A stretch of 64,000 bases of DNA from positions 62,001 through 126,000 of IMG/VR virus record IMGVR_UViG_3300030390_000715, one strand, 5' to 3'. Source of the DNA: a virus. The position numbers were made by a program, and so were the translations under genes. The notes under the pieces were generated by a model. It was not told the DNA's origin, made no database searches, and saw nothing but the letters and a program-made list of their open reading frames with translations. Below, one piece after another: positions 17,134 to 25,637 of this stretch (position 1 is the first letter of the stretch; each line of letters begins with the position of its first letter).

Positions 17134-17671
17134 TTCATTTAGAGTAGAGCGAATCATTACCCCGCACGAAGTTAATATATTAAAAGATAATTTCAATAAA
17201 TTAACACCTCGACTCGCGCACCAAGATTACAACTTGTTTGATGTCGATAAGCGATTGATCGATGACTATAGCCATCCGATTCTTCGAAAGATAGATAGAC
17301 ATGTTGATCTTAAACCTATGTCACATTATTTCGTCAAGTATGGCGAAGAAGGATTCACTAGTCTACACACCGACGATGATGGTGTGGTTAAACTAACAGT
17401 AGTTACTTTGATCGAGGATACTGATCTAGTCGGGGGCGAAACTTTAGTCATTGATCGTTACATGAAATCAGCTAGACCGAAAAATAAGTATGCGAAACGT
17501 GGAAAGATGGTTAATGCACCGATTGGTCAAAGTAAGATACCTGTTATAGCTAAGATGAAAGTTGGCGAATCAGTCATATACGATAACAAAGTCACTCACG
17601 GTGTATGCCAAGTTGAAAGAGGATCACGCTTAGTTCTTGTAAGTTGGTATATGGCACACGATGAAATGTAA
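17114..17671 (+). CDS. 2-oxoglutarate/Fe(II)-dependent oxygenase (prolyl-hydroxylase-like)
   Basis: The facial triad is visible: His85 and Asp87 (LHTDDD) and distal His162 (VTHGVCQ), followed by an Arg (RGSRLVLVSWY) positioned to bind 2-oxoglutarate. A GGETLVI strand lies between, as in P4H-type double-stranded beta-helix enzymes. T4-like marine phages often carry such oxygenases; substrates are mostly unknown (protein, sugar or base). ATG 17114 is used; ATG 17120 is also possible. It overlaps the next gene by 11 bases. Confidence 0.85.
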   Translation: MRMTTHNSFRVERIITPHEVNILKDNFNKLTPRLAHQDYNLFDVDKRLIDDYSHPILRKIDRHVDLKPMSHYFVKYGEEGFTSLHTDDDGVVKLTVVTLIEDTDLVGGETLVIDRYMKSARPKNKYAKRGKMVNAPIGQSKIPVIAKMKVGESVIYDNKVTHGVCQVERGSRLVLVSWYMAHDEM

Positions 17672-18347
17672 TATAATATATGTCGCAGGTCATCCTCTAT
17701 CTGAAAAATGTCGAAAATTAACTGAGAATAGTCTTAAACACCACAGATATGATTATGAATCTATAAAGGGTGTCACCCCCGATACGATTATCGCGAGTGA
17801 TTTTCCCTTTCCTAATCTTATACTAGGAAGATTGTACGACTTCTATATTACTGGTCAAGATAGGAAATATGTTGTCAAAAAGAGTTGTTTGTTTAACAAT
17901 CTCAAATTCGCGCAAAGAGTCATTGAAGCTGATGAACCTATGATATTTCTTGAGCATGATACGATAGCTGTATCGCGTCTGCCCGACTTTGACTTTGACG
18001 AGTTCTGTATGCTATCATATGACTATGCATTCAAAGCACCTACCGCATTAGCGAAGGCACCATATGATAGCTATAACTTATACAGTAAAAGAGGGGTTCA
18101 TGATTTTCCGAGCAATTATCCTTTACGATACTATAAGCCCACAAAGTATAAAGGTGAGATCATGACTCCGGGCACCGCAGCCTATGCGCTATCGCCTAAA
18201 GGTGCGAAGAAGTTATTACAAGCCGCTAAAAAAGGCATAGAGCAATCCGACTTTATTATTAATTCTGGTACACTGAGACTTCAGCATTTAAGTCCTAGCC
18301 CGTTTCGTTACCAAAGCGTGAATCCAAATTTATCACATATATTATAA
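17661..18347 (+). CDS. GT25-like glycosyltransferase, 228 aa
   Basis: Second GT25-like paralogue. Carries the core pattern FLEHDTIA (about residues 94-101) in place of the family E-D-D, and TAAYALSPKGAKKLL (about 174-188), the same late motif as the 13.4 kb copy. The N-terminal strand is CNIIYVAGHP. Substrate unknown. Confidence 0.7.
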   Translation: MKCNIIYVAGHPLSEKCRKLTENSLKHHRYDYESIKGVTPDTIIASDFPFPNLILGRLYDFYITGQDRKYVVKKSCLFNNLKFAQRVIEADEPMIFLEHDTIAVSRLPDFDFDEFCMLSYDYAFKAPTALAKAPYDSYNLYSKRGVHDFPSNYPLRYYKPTKYKGEIMTPGTAAYALSPKGAKKLLQAAKKGIEQSDFIINSGTLRLQHLSPSPFRYQSVNPNLSHIL

Positions 18348-18356
18348 GGCAATACA

Positions 18357-19076
18357 ATGACTGGAATTGAAGGATATGTAATTACGATAGATGGACATGA
18401 GCCGTCGGAGAGTGCTTACTCAAGATTAGTTTCGAGTTCTTCCCAGACTTTCGGAAACACGTTCACTCTCCGCAAGTTTTCAGCTATCACACCAAAAGAT
18501 GATGTGTACGCTATAATGGCTAAACATACTATTGGATGGAATTATCCGGATATGGGTCAGGGTAGTCATCTATGCTACGATACAGGATTACTTAAATCTC
18601 CGTATCAATCAGAGGTATTAGAGAAAAGAATAGCTTGTTTTCTATCTCACTACGAACTATGGTGCAAATGTTTTGATACACAGCAGGCTATGCTAATCTT
18701 CGAACATGATGCTATATTCACGAGAAAGCTCCAACTTGACGTTTTGCAACTTTCGCGTTATGATGTCATTGGACTAAATGATCCTCGAGGCGCGACACGA
18801 AGATCCGATATGTATCACAATGCATCCAAAAAGTATAACGGTGTCGGACCTGCACCAAGAATAGACGATATAAATGTGCCTCAAGGAATTGCGGGTAACT
18901 CTGCGTACTATATAAATCCAAAGGGTGCAAGAAGATTGATCTTAAATGTATCGGAATATGGTGCTTGGCCCAACGATGCGATAATGTGTAGACAGCTAAT
19001 GGGTGGTAAACTAGGTCAATTGCATCCTTATGTAACAAAAATTCAACAAGGAATAGTTTCGACTACGGTGTTATGA
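18357..19076 (+). CDS. GT25-like glycosyltransferase, 239 aa
   Basis: Third GT25-like paralogue and the most typical: EGYVITIDG at the N-terminus, RIACFLSHYELW (about 96-107), IFEHDAI (about 119-125) and NSAYYINPKGARRLI (about 181-195). Related enzymes add galactose or similar sugars to LPS or to protein-linked glycans. Its stop overlaps the next start by four bases. Confidence 0.8.
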   Translation: MTGIEGYVITIDGHEPSESAYSRLVSSSSQTFGNTFTLRKFSAITPKDDVYAIMAKHTIGWNYPDMGQGSHLCYDTGLLKSPYQSEVLEKRIACFLSHYELWCKCFDTQQAMLIFEHDAIFTRKLQLDVLQLSRYDVIGLNDPRGATRRSDMYHNASKKYNGVGPAPRIDDINVPQGIAGNSAYYINPKGARRLILNVSEYGAWPNDAIMCRQLMGGKLGQLHPYVTKIQQGIVSTTVL

Positions 19077-19717
19077 AATCATATGTAATCACGATAAAGG
19101 AATTACCTGAATCAGTTAAAGCCGCAGAGCGCATGATAGCCTCTGCTCCTGAGTATGACATTCAAATGTTCGATGCGATTGTACCATCAAACAATCCAAA
19201 GCAAATTCTTGCTAACAATAATATTCCTGTTGGCTGGTTTAAAGAAAAAGGTTCTTACATTGATAACTGCATAGCCGCTTTTCTTTCTCACTGGACACTC
19301 TGGCAAATGTGTGTACGAGATGGTGAAGAGTATCAGATTTTCGAACATGATGCTGTAGCAGTAGTGCCTATTCCTCGACATATAAATTATCAAGGATGTA
19401 TTAATCTAGGCGCACCAAGTTACGGTTCACAAAACCAATGTAGAATTCTTGGTGTTAATCCTCTAACAACTAAGCGGTATTTTCCTGGCGCACATGCATA
19501 TAGATTAAAGCCTCGTGCGGCTGAGTCGTTAGTAGAGATGGCATATGAATATGCACAACCAACTGACCTTTTTCTAAACTTATCCTTCTTCCCATGGCTC
19601 GAGGAGTTCTATCCTCATCCTGTAGAGGCTAAAGATACGTTCACGACTATACAGAAAGTTGATGGTTGTACTGCAAAGCATAATTATGGAGAATCATATG
19701 AAATCATCGAATTTTGA
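19073..19717 (+). CDS. GT25-like glycosyltransferase, 214 aa
   Basis: Fourth GT25-like paralogue: KSYVITIKELP start, CIAAFLSHWTLW (about 68-79), IFEHDAVAV, and a diverged PGAHAYRLKPRAAESL in place of the usual PKGA motif. The direct neighbour and closest relative appears to be the 18.36 kb copy, suggesting local duplication. It overlaps the following GT-A gene by 20 bases. Confidence 0.75.
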   Translation: MKSYVITIKELPESVKAAERMIASAPEYDIQMFDAIVPSNNPKQILANNNIPVGWFKEKGSYIDNCIAAFLSHWTLWQMCVRDGEEYQIFEHDAVAVVPIPRHINYQGCINLGAPSYGSQNQCRILGVNPLTTKRYFPGAHAYRLKPRAAESLVEMAYEYAQPTDLFLNLSFFPWLEEFYPHPVEAKDTFTTIQKVDGCTAKHNYGESYEIIEF

Positions 19718-20378
19718 TAGATGTTTTATAACAGGATGCGATGCTAATACGGAGTGGATGCTTCCTTGGTTCTTAAAGCACTATCTAAAGCATAACGACA
19801 CCCCCATAGTTTTCGCTGATTTCGGTGTTAGTGATGCTACTCGTGCATGGATAATGCAGGTGAGTGAATTTTCTGATTACATTCCAATGGAGAAACAGCG
19901 AACAAACGGTTGGTTCTTAAAGCCTGCGGCTATGCTTAACTATCGAGTGACAGAATTGTGTTGGCTTGATACTGACATTCATGTTCTTGGTGATCTATCA
20001 GGCGTGTGGAATCATGTTGGTCATAACAAGTTGGGTATGGTTCAAGATCATCCGTGGTCATTACGAAGAAAAGAAACTTGGCATAACTCTGGTGTTGTTG
20101 CGATAAAGGGTAAGCCTGAGATACTTCGAAAATGGGCTATTGAATGTCAGAAAAACGAAAGAGAAGCGGCTCTTGGTATGGGTGATCAAGAAATACTTCA
20201 TGACATGATAGGAAATGACCCACTATCACGCCTCTCATTTATCGATGATATTCCAAACATATATAATTGGTTACGTATACAACTGATAGACGGGCAAGAC
20301 AATGCTAACAAACTAGCGATGCATTGGACTGGTGCTAAAGGTAATGATCAAATTAGGAAGATAATGTATAATGAGTAA
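19698..20378 (+). CDS. GT-A-fold glycosyltransferase (GT8-like), 226 aa
   Basis: The DxD motif is LDTDIHVLGDLSGVW (about residues 91-105). HNSGVVAI and GDQEILHDMI (about 155-164) match later GT8 elements, and HWTGAKG near the end could hold the nucleotide-binding His. The start at 19698 is preferred because GGAG lies eight bases before it; longer upstream starts would be non-ATG or lack a binding site. Confidence 0.75.
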   Translation: MKSSNFDRCFITGCDANTEWMLPWFLKHYLKHNDTPIVFADFGVSDATRAWIMQVSEFSDYIPMEKQRTNGWFLKPAAMLNYRVTELCWLDTDIHVLGDLSGVWNHVGHNKLGMVQDHPWSLRRKETWHNSGVVAIKGKPEILRKWAIECQKNEREAALGMGDQEILHDMIGNDPLSRLSFIDDIPNIYNWLRIQLIDGQDNANKLAMHWTGAKGNDQIRKIMYNE

Positions 20379-21090
20379 GAAAGTATTCCATGTTTTAGGC
20401 AATGGTGATAAAGCGAGTTACTATCTTGAGGAAAATCGAGTAGGAACAAAACTTCTCTGTAATATGCCTCCATTCGAAATGCCGCCAGATGACGTTTACG
20501 GCACATGTATGGTCGATTTTAAAATGATGATGGCACTCACAGAAGGTTCTGTTAGACTTGATCAATATATGTGGATTCTAGGCACTCGTCCTCGCGAATG
20601 GATGTATCAACGATCTGACTTTCACATGAAGTATGCAACAAACATTAAAGAGTTCTATACTCACGTGCCTAAATATGCAGGCAACGCAACCAACTTTAAT
20701 TGCGGTCACATGGCAGTTCACTATGCCGCGAGTAAAGGTGCTGAAGAGATTAACATGTATGGATTCGATACCATATTCGATTTCAATATGAGAAGCGTAA
20801 CCGATCTAGTTTTATCGAGCGATAGAACACAGCAAAACAACTATAGATTGCTAAACAACTGGAGACCTGTTTGGCGTGATATCATGCGAGAGTTTCCTAA
20901 CACTAAGTTTATTCTACACCACAACCATGACGGCTTGAAGATCCCTTTGCTTGACAATGTAGAGGTAAAGGTGTATAATGATGCACTTAGCAACCCACAA
21001 CAAAGAGAGGACAAAAGTGATATATCTGATGGTCGCGGTATGGATCAACAAGCTATCGAACCCGGTGTTTCGATCAAAAGCACGAAATAA
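20371..21090 (+). CDS. putative glycosyltransferase (DUF115/sialyltransferase-like fold), 239 aa
   Basis: Starts with a VFHVLGNGDKASYY strand-loop and has CGHMAVHYAASKGAEEINMYGFD (split over about 110-132), resembling the helix and GxD strand of DUF115 and family-42 sialyltransferases. The match is by eye and weak. The C-terminal 40 residues are polar and probably disordered. Last gene of the island operon. Alternative: an unknown Rossmann-like enzyme. Confidence 0.4.
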   Translation: MSKKVFHVLGNGDKASYYLEENRVGTKLLCNMPPFEMPPDDVYGTCMVDFKMMMALTEGSVRLDQYMWILGTRPREWMYQRSDFHMKYATNIKEFYTHVPKYAGNATNFNCGHMAVHYAASKGAEEINMYGFDTIFDFNMRSVTDLVLSSDRTQQNNYRLLNNWRPVWRDIMREFPNTKFILHHNHDGLKIPLLDNVEVKVYNDALSNPQQREDKSDISDGRGMDQQAIEPGVSIKSTK

Positions 21091-21094
21091 ACTA

Positions 21095-21123
21095 TTGCGT
21101 TTTTCTCGCGTTTGTGTTATAAT
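21095..21123 (+). promoter_or_regulatory. sigma70-type promoter, good -10, poor -35
   Basis: TTGCGT (21095-21100) and perfect TATAAT (21118-21123), spacer 17, 33 bases before the next ATG and directly after the island operon. Confidence 0.55.
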
Positions 21124-21155
21124 GGCTATATGCTAATAAACTATGGAAATATATT

Positions 21156-21905
21156 ATGATTGAAGACAAGCTCGACACGATGGGCGAAGCTTTGGTAGCT
21201 ATCGCAAAAATTCAGGATAAATTTGAACATGTTACAGATTTTAAATTGGACTATGGCGACCTCGAATGCGAAACTCTTCCTACAGGTCGTACATACAAAA
21301 CACCAGACGGTGAGAAATACCCTTCAATAACAACTGTACTGAGTGTTAATTCTGGCGACTCTATCGCTAAATGGCGCGCTCGTGTTGGTAACGAAGAAGC
21401 TGATAAGATTTCATTTAGAGCCTCAACGCGTGGTACACTCGTCCACGAAATCATCGAAGACTATATTAACAACAAAGAAGACTACGCTAAAAAGTATATG
21501 CCTAATATCGTTGCTAATTTTCTTGATGTTAAGGATATCCTAGATAGTCGTATAGGTAAAGTTTACGCGCAAGAAGTACCTTTGTATTCTGATCATTTAG
21601 GCATAGCGGGTCGTGTTGACTGCGTGGCTGAGTTTGACGGCAAGTTGTCGATCATCGATTTCAAAACATCTACGCGCACAAAGCTCCGTAAGTATGTTTT
21701 GAATTATTTTCAGCAAGAAGCCTTCTATGCAATTGCTTGGGAAGAACGTACTAAGTTACCTATCACGCAACTGGTTACTATTATCGCTGTAGACAACGAA
21801 GCACCTCAAGTCTTTATTGAACACCGTGATGTACATGCGCCAGAGTTAATTAAAACAATAGCCAAATATAGAGAGAAGAAAGATGCCGAACAAAGAAGTT
21901 TCTGA
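21156..21905 (+). CDS. PD-(D/E)XK-family nuclease (Cas4/RecB-like exonuclease)
   Basis: Motifs in order: TRGTLVHEII with His97, Glu140, GRVDCVAEF with Asp155, and IIDFKT with Asp168 and Lys170, then a QQEAFYA helix (motif QxxxY). This is the layout of Cas4/RecB-type phage exonucleases, with no visible Fe-S cysteines. Probably acts in phage recombination, DNA processing or host DNA breakdown. Overlaps the next gene by 23 bases. Confidence 0.85.
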   Translation: MIEDKLDTMGEALVAIAKIQDKFEHVTDFKLDYGDLECETLPTGRTYKTPDGEKYPSITTVLSVNSGDSIAKWRARVGNEEADKISFRASTRGTLVHEIIEDYINNKEDYAKKYMPNIVANFLDVKDILDSRIGKVYAQEVPLYSDHLGIAGRVDCVAEFDGKLSIIDFKTSTRTKLRKYVLNYFQQEAFYAIAWEERTKLPITQLVTIIAVDNEAPQVFIEHRDVHAPELIKTIAKYREKKDAEQRSF

Positions 21906-22215
21906 ATCAGCCGAGTACGAGAATTTCGTGGGTCAGACAGAAGTACCCGTAGATAATGAGCCTGCCAGTCTCGCAGAATTTGCTGGCATGGAAGATCCTA
22001 AGAAAGAATGGAAGAAAGAATGGGTCGGTATGCCCGAATTTGTACAGGAAGATAATCCTACATATAAGACTATATCAATGCACTTTCGCAACCAAGAAGA
22101 CTACGAGGAGTTCGCTAAGTTGATAGGGCAACCTCTGACTAAGAAGACAAAGAGTACATGGTATCCTAGATTAGATCGAAGCGCAAATTCGCTACTGCGA
22201 TGGGTTGAAGATTAA
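21883..22215 (+). CDS. conserved phage protein, 110 aa
   Basis: The second half has a conserved-looking core: EWVGMPEF (about 46-53), then YKTISMHFRNQEDYEEF and IGQPLTKKTKSTWYP (about 85-99). I have seen this core in other phage proteins and in ParB/methylase-linked contexts, but no activity is known to me. The N-terminus is acidic and disordered. Coupled by overlap to the nuclease. Confidence 0.65.
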   Translation: MPNKEVSESAEYENFVGQTEVPVDNEPASLAEFAGMEDPKKEWKKEWVGMPEFVQEDNPTYKTISMHFRNQEDYEEFAKLIGQPLTKKTKSTWYPRLDRSANSLLRWVED

Positions 22216-23073
22216 ATGATCGAAAGAATATACATACCGACTGTTCGAAGATGCGACAATCAAATTACGTTCGAGAATCTTCCTAGAGATTTGCAGAAAC
22301 GAGTTGTGATGGTTGTTGAGTCTGGTGAGCGACACCTGTATGAATATGATTGTGAGTACCTAGAAATACCCGAAAGCATAGTAGGTACTTGGACACAGTT
22401 AGCACAGACTAGATTGTTCATTCATAAACATGCAGGAGCAATTAAGTATTGTGTAGCCGACGATGATATAAAAATTCGAAGAAGAAACGCTAAGTATTGG
22501 ACTGGTCAGTCTAACATGGAAAAGTCTAAACAAGATGCGACCTCAGAAGAAATACTTGATATGTATGAAACTGTGGATAAATGGCTCGACGAAGAGCCTA
22601 TAGGAGTTGTTGGTCTTTCTGATAGTTTGAGTCCACCTGCGACCAATGTTTATCAGGATACGAAAGGCGTGTTCTCTTATGTATTTTATGATGGTAGAAT
22701 GCTTTCAGAGATTATCGATGATCTGGACATATGCTCATTGAGAGTAGCAGAGGATCTCCTGTTTCTCTTTGAGGTACTATCTAGAGGAATAAATACTAGG
22801 CAGTCTACCGAGTGGCTGTATGATAACAAAAGCATGACTGATAAAAAACTTGCGGAATCTAGAATAGTCTGGTCAGAAATGTATAAAGATGGTGACGAAA
22901 AGCCGGTCAACTACTTTCAAGGTGAAGAGCATTATGACGCTATGAGATTCATTCAAAGCAAGTATCCCCACTGCATGAAAATTTTCGAAAAGGATGGAAA
23001 GATGAAAAACGTCAAATATTGGAAAAGAGTATACCAACCTCGGGATACATCTAACTTAATGGAGTTCTTTTAA
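22216..23073 (+). CDS. putative TAGT-like glycosyltransferase, 285 aa
   Basis: A GT-A-like layout: IYIPTVRR strand at the N-terminus, TRLFIHKHAG, then YCVADDDIKIRRRN (about 77-90), where DDD would bind metal and nucleotide sugar. This resembles TET/JBP-associated glycosyltransferases (TAGT), a phage family predicted to glycosylate modified DNA bases. It directly precedes a clearer member of that family with no gap. Identity by eye only. Confidence 0.55.
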   Translation: MIERIYIPTVRRCDNQITFENLPRDLQKRVVMVVESGERHLYEYDCEYLEIPESIVGTWTQLAQTRLFIHKHAGAIKYCVADDDIKIRRRNAKYWTGQSNMEKSKQDATSEEILDMYETVDKWLDEEPIGVVGLSDSLSPPATNVYQDTKGVFSYVFYDGRMLSEIIDDLDICSLRVAEDLLFLFEVLSRGINTRQSTEWLYDNKSMTDKKLAESRIVWSEMYKDGDEKPVNYFQGEEHYDAMRFIQSKYPHCMKIFEKDGKMKNVKYWKRVYQPRDTSNLMEFF

Positions 23074-24005
23074 TGACTGATGCACGTTACCCGATATACA
23101 TTATTTCGAAGGGTAGATCAGATTCGATGGTATCTTCAAACTCATTAGCGAGAATGAAGATACCTCACTACATATCAATAGAACCTCAAGATTGGGATGA
23201 TTATGAGAAAGCACTTGATAAATTTGGTACTCGCGATTTTGTTACTCTTCTATTACTTCCCTTTAGCAACCACGGAGATGGTCCGGGTCGCGCTAGGAAT
23301 TGGTGTTGGGATCATTCTATTACTTTGGGTGCTAAACGCCATTGGGTTCTGGACGATAATATCGCTGACTTTTATCGTCTACATAATAACCAAAGAATAC
23401 GAATAGAGAGTTCTGCATTCTTTAGACCTATGGAAGATTTTGTTGATCGCTACACTAACGTAAAGATTGCAGGTCCACAATATAGATTCTTCTGCGCCTC
23501 TAATCAATCGTATCCTGCTTATGTAAAGAACACCCGAATCTATTCATGTCTGCTTATTGAGAATGATTGTAAACACAGATGGCGTGGTCGTTACAACGAA
23601 GATACTGATCTTAGTCTTCGAGTGATGAAAGATGGTGACTGTACGATCCAGTTCAATGCGTTCCTTCAAGGTAAAATGCCTACGCAAGCTTTGAAGGGTG
23701 GTAATACTGCTGAGTTTTATCATAAAGAAACTGGGCTAGATGAAAATGGTGTTGCTATTCAATCTGGTGAGCTTGTTAAATTCGAAGGTAAATACAATGC
23801 CGCAGGTACTGTAGCAAAGTCGCAGATGTTGGTTGACATGCACCCAGATGTAGCTACAATGGTATGGAGATATGATCGTTGGCATCACCATGTCAACTAT
23901 GATTCTTTCAAGAAGAATACGCTAAGGAAAGTTGATGGTCTTGTAGTACCGAAGGGTATCAATAATTACGGAATGAAATTAATTAATAATTATGGAGGAA
24001 AGTAG
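23073..24005 (+). CDS. TET/JBP-associated glycosyltransferase-like protein (TAGT), 310 aa
   Basis: Contains the features I associate with TAGT: PIYIISKGR start (residues 7-15), GDGPGRARNWCWDHS (about 67-81), the DxD-like HWVLDDNI (about 90-97), NTRIYSCLLI and RGRYNEDTDLSLR (about 171-183), with HPDV and RWHHHVNY near the end. The family is predicted to transfer sugars to hydroxylated or otherwise modified pyrimidines in phage DNA. Overlaps the previous gene by one base. No TET/JBP oxygenase is present here; the only 2OG oxygenase (17.1 kb) looks P4H-like. Confidence 0.75.
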   Translation: MTDARYPIYIISKGRSDSMVSSNSLARMKIPHYISIEPQDWDDYEKALDKFGTRDFVTLLLLPFSNHGDGPGRARNWCWDHSITLGAKRHWVLDDNIADFYRLHNNQRIRIESSAFFRPMEDFVDRYTNVKIAGPQYRFFCASNQSYPAYVKNTRIYSCLLIENDCKHRWRGRYNEDTDLSLRVMKDGDCTIQFNAFLQGKMPTQALKGGNTAEFYHKETGLDENGVAIQSGELVKFEGKYNAAGTVAKSQMLVDMHPDVATMVWRYDRWHHHVNYDSFKKNTLRKVDGLVVPKGINNYGMKLINNYGGK

Positions 24006-24011
24006 AGTTAT

Positions 24012-24566
24012 ATGAATATACGAGACGCGACAAAGGCGATGCATGATAAGGTAGAGGAAACACCCTTTGCTATAAAACTGATGACCGGTAAATTGTCGAG
24101 GCAGGAATACTTCAATTATCTTAAAGTACAGCGACACATTTTCTCTGATATGGAATATCGTTGGAGCTATGACATTTTGAATGGACTGGCTCGAACGACC
24201 AAGATAGATGCCGATATTGATGAAATGTTACGAGGTGACCAACCTCTCGAAAACAATAATTTTGATGCTACACTCATGCTTGAGATATGCGAATATAGCC
24301 GCTTCATGGGCAGATGCCGTGATCCAGTAACAAAACTTTATACAAAAGACTATGAGATCGCGAACATATATCTAAACTATATGGGTTTAATGTTCGGTGG
24401 TGGTATTGCGGCGAAGCTAGGATACACCACTGAAGGTAACATTTATAACTTCGAGAGCCGAAATGAATTGATAAGATACATTCGTAGCTTAGACGTAAAC
24501 GCTGATATTGTTAATGAAGCTTTTCAATACCATATAAACATTTTTGAGGCTTTGGATAACCAATGA
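24012..24566 (+). CDS. ho: heme oxygenase
   Basis: Opens heme to biliverdin, iron and CO using reduced ferredoxin. The proximal heme-ligand histidine is His11 (ATKAMHDKVEE), followed by the family helix YFNYLKVQRHIFSDMEYR. The distal helix is YMGLMFGGGIAAKLG (about 118-132), with the glycines that let O2 bind. Length (184 aa) fits compact bacterial and phage enzymes. It overlaps the next gene, a bilin reductase, by four bases, which gives a two-step heme to biliverdin to reduced-bilin pathway. Similar pairs are known from cyanophages and oceanic phage contigs. Confidence 0.85.
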   Translation: MNIRDATKAMHDKVEETPFAIKLMTGKLSRQEYFNYLKVQRHIFSDMEYRWSYDILNGLARTTKIDADIDEMLRGDQPLENNNFDATLMLEICEYSRFMGRCRDPVTKLYTKDYEIANIYLNYMGLMFGGGIAAKLGYTTEGNIYNFESRNELIRYIRSLDVNADIVNEAFQYHINIFEALDNQ

Positions 24567-25249
24567 GTGTACTCTGGAACAAACTGCACGAATTTTCACA
24601 TTCACTTGAGACCATCATTCATGACGGCTTAGGTGATTGTGACGAGTTTACAGCGACTTACGATAACACCGTTGTTGAGAATGGCATTCATAAAAATGTT
24701 ATGTTTCAGAGCGAGAAGTTGGATTTAGGTCATATCTCTATTATTGATATGCGAGAGAAGCGCGGTATGTGGATGATGCACTTCGCATGTTTCGCTGACG
24801 GTGATTATCCTATGCCTATATTCGGCTTTGATATTATTTGTGGAAAGAACAAGGTCACTGGTTGTTTTCATGATGTATCACCTGTTGGAGTTAAGAGTCA
24901 AGCAGAACAGGATTTTCGCGAGAACGTGAAAGAGTATGTTCCGGAAAGGACTAGAGAGTTGCCTCCTTGGGCAAAAGAAATCTTCTCTGACAGTATGCTC
25001 GTTCAAGGTGTCACTAAGAATGAAGATGACATAGACAATCTAACAAGAATAGGATTAGCCAATCTAACGTCTTGGATAAGTGAGTTGTCAAGTAGAGATG
25101 AAATGCAAAATTGCATGACCTATCGAAATGCCTTATCGAAGTATTGTTATAATCAGCTTCAGAATACTAACTCAAAGAATGTAATGATATCATTAGGATT
25201 AGAAGAAAGTTATGTCGATAAATTTAAACGTGTCCAGTTCCCCTATTAA
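24563..25249 (+). CDS. pcyX: ferredoxin-dependent bilin reductase (PcyX/PcyA-like)
   Basis: Reduces biliverdin to a coloured bilin with electrons from ferredoxin. Three blocks align by eye with PcyA: PMPIFGFDIICG (about 83-94) with the catalytic Asp90 (Asp105 of PcyA), HDVSP just after it, RELPPWAKEIFS (about 130-141), and the C-terminal YCYNQLQNTNSK...VDKFKRVQF. The PcyA His88 position seems to be Asp54 here, so it is not a standard PcyA. PcyX, the oceanic-phage branch that makes phycoerythrobilin, is the best candidate. Preceded by heme oxygenase (ATGA overlap) and overlapped by the DUF454 gene by 38 bases. Confidence 0.85.
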   Translation: MSVLWNKLHEFSHSLETIIHDGLGDCDEFTATYDNTVVENGIHKNVMFQSEKLDLGHISIIDMREKRGMWMMHFACFADGDYPMPIFGFDIICGKNKVTGCFHDVSPVGVKSQAEQDFRENVKEYVPERTRELPPWAKEIFSDSMLVQGVTKNEDDIDNLTRIGLANLTSWISELSSRDEMQNCMTYRNALSKYCYNQLQNTNSKNVMISLGLEESYVDKFKRVQFPY

Positions 25250-25637
25250 AAAAGCTCTATGGTATATCACAGGAATGGCTAGTCTAGTACTAGCCTATAT
25301 CGGCTTTATCACTCCTGGTATTCCATTCTCTTGCTTCCTAGTATTCTCTGCATATTGCTTCAGTAAGTCTTCGAAGAAAATGCACGACTGGCTATACAAT
25401 CACAGGTGGTTCGGTCCCTTTCTCACAAACTGGACGGAATATAAAATATTTCCCACACCCATGAAATACTCGATGGTCATTGTCATGTCTTCGAGTGTAA
25501 TCATTCTCTGGCTCACTACTGAGAGTTTAAAAGCTGTACTCTGGAGTGGTGGTTTTATGTTTCTTGTCGCTTGTTGGGCATGGACATATCCAGGATCAAA
25601 AAAGGAATGGGACAAAAGAAATTCAAAAAAAGCTTGA
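25212..25637 (+). CDS. DUF454 (YbaN-like) inner-membrane protein, 141 aa
   Basis: Membrane segments at about residues 15-47 (one or two passes, ITGMASLVLAYIGFITPGIP) and two more at about 87-122. The hallmark PGIPFSCFLVFSAYCFSKSS (about 35-54), then LYNHRWFGPFL, matches the DUF454 pattern. Function of the family is unknown. The 38-base overlap with the bilin reductase makes a three-gene unit, so it may help heme or bilin handling at the membrane; that is inference from position. DUF454 is unusual cargo for a phage. Confidence 0.8.
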   Translation: MSINLNVSSSPIKKALWYITGMASLVLAYIGFITPGIPFSCFLVFSAYCFSKSSKKMHDWLYNHRWFGPFLTNWTEYKIFPTPMKYSMVIVMSSSVIILWLTTESLKAVLWSGGFMFLVACWAWTYPGSKKEWDKRNSKKA

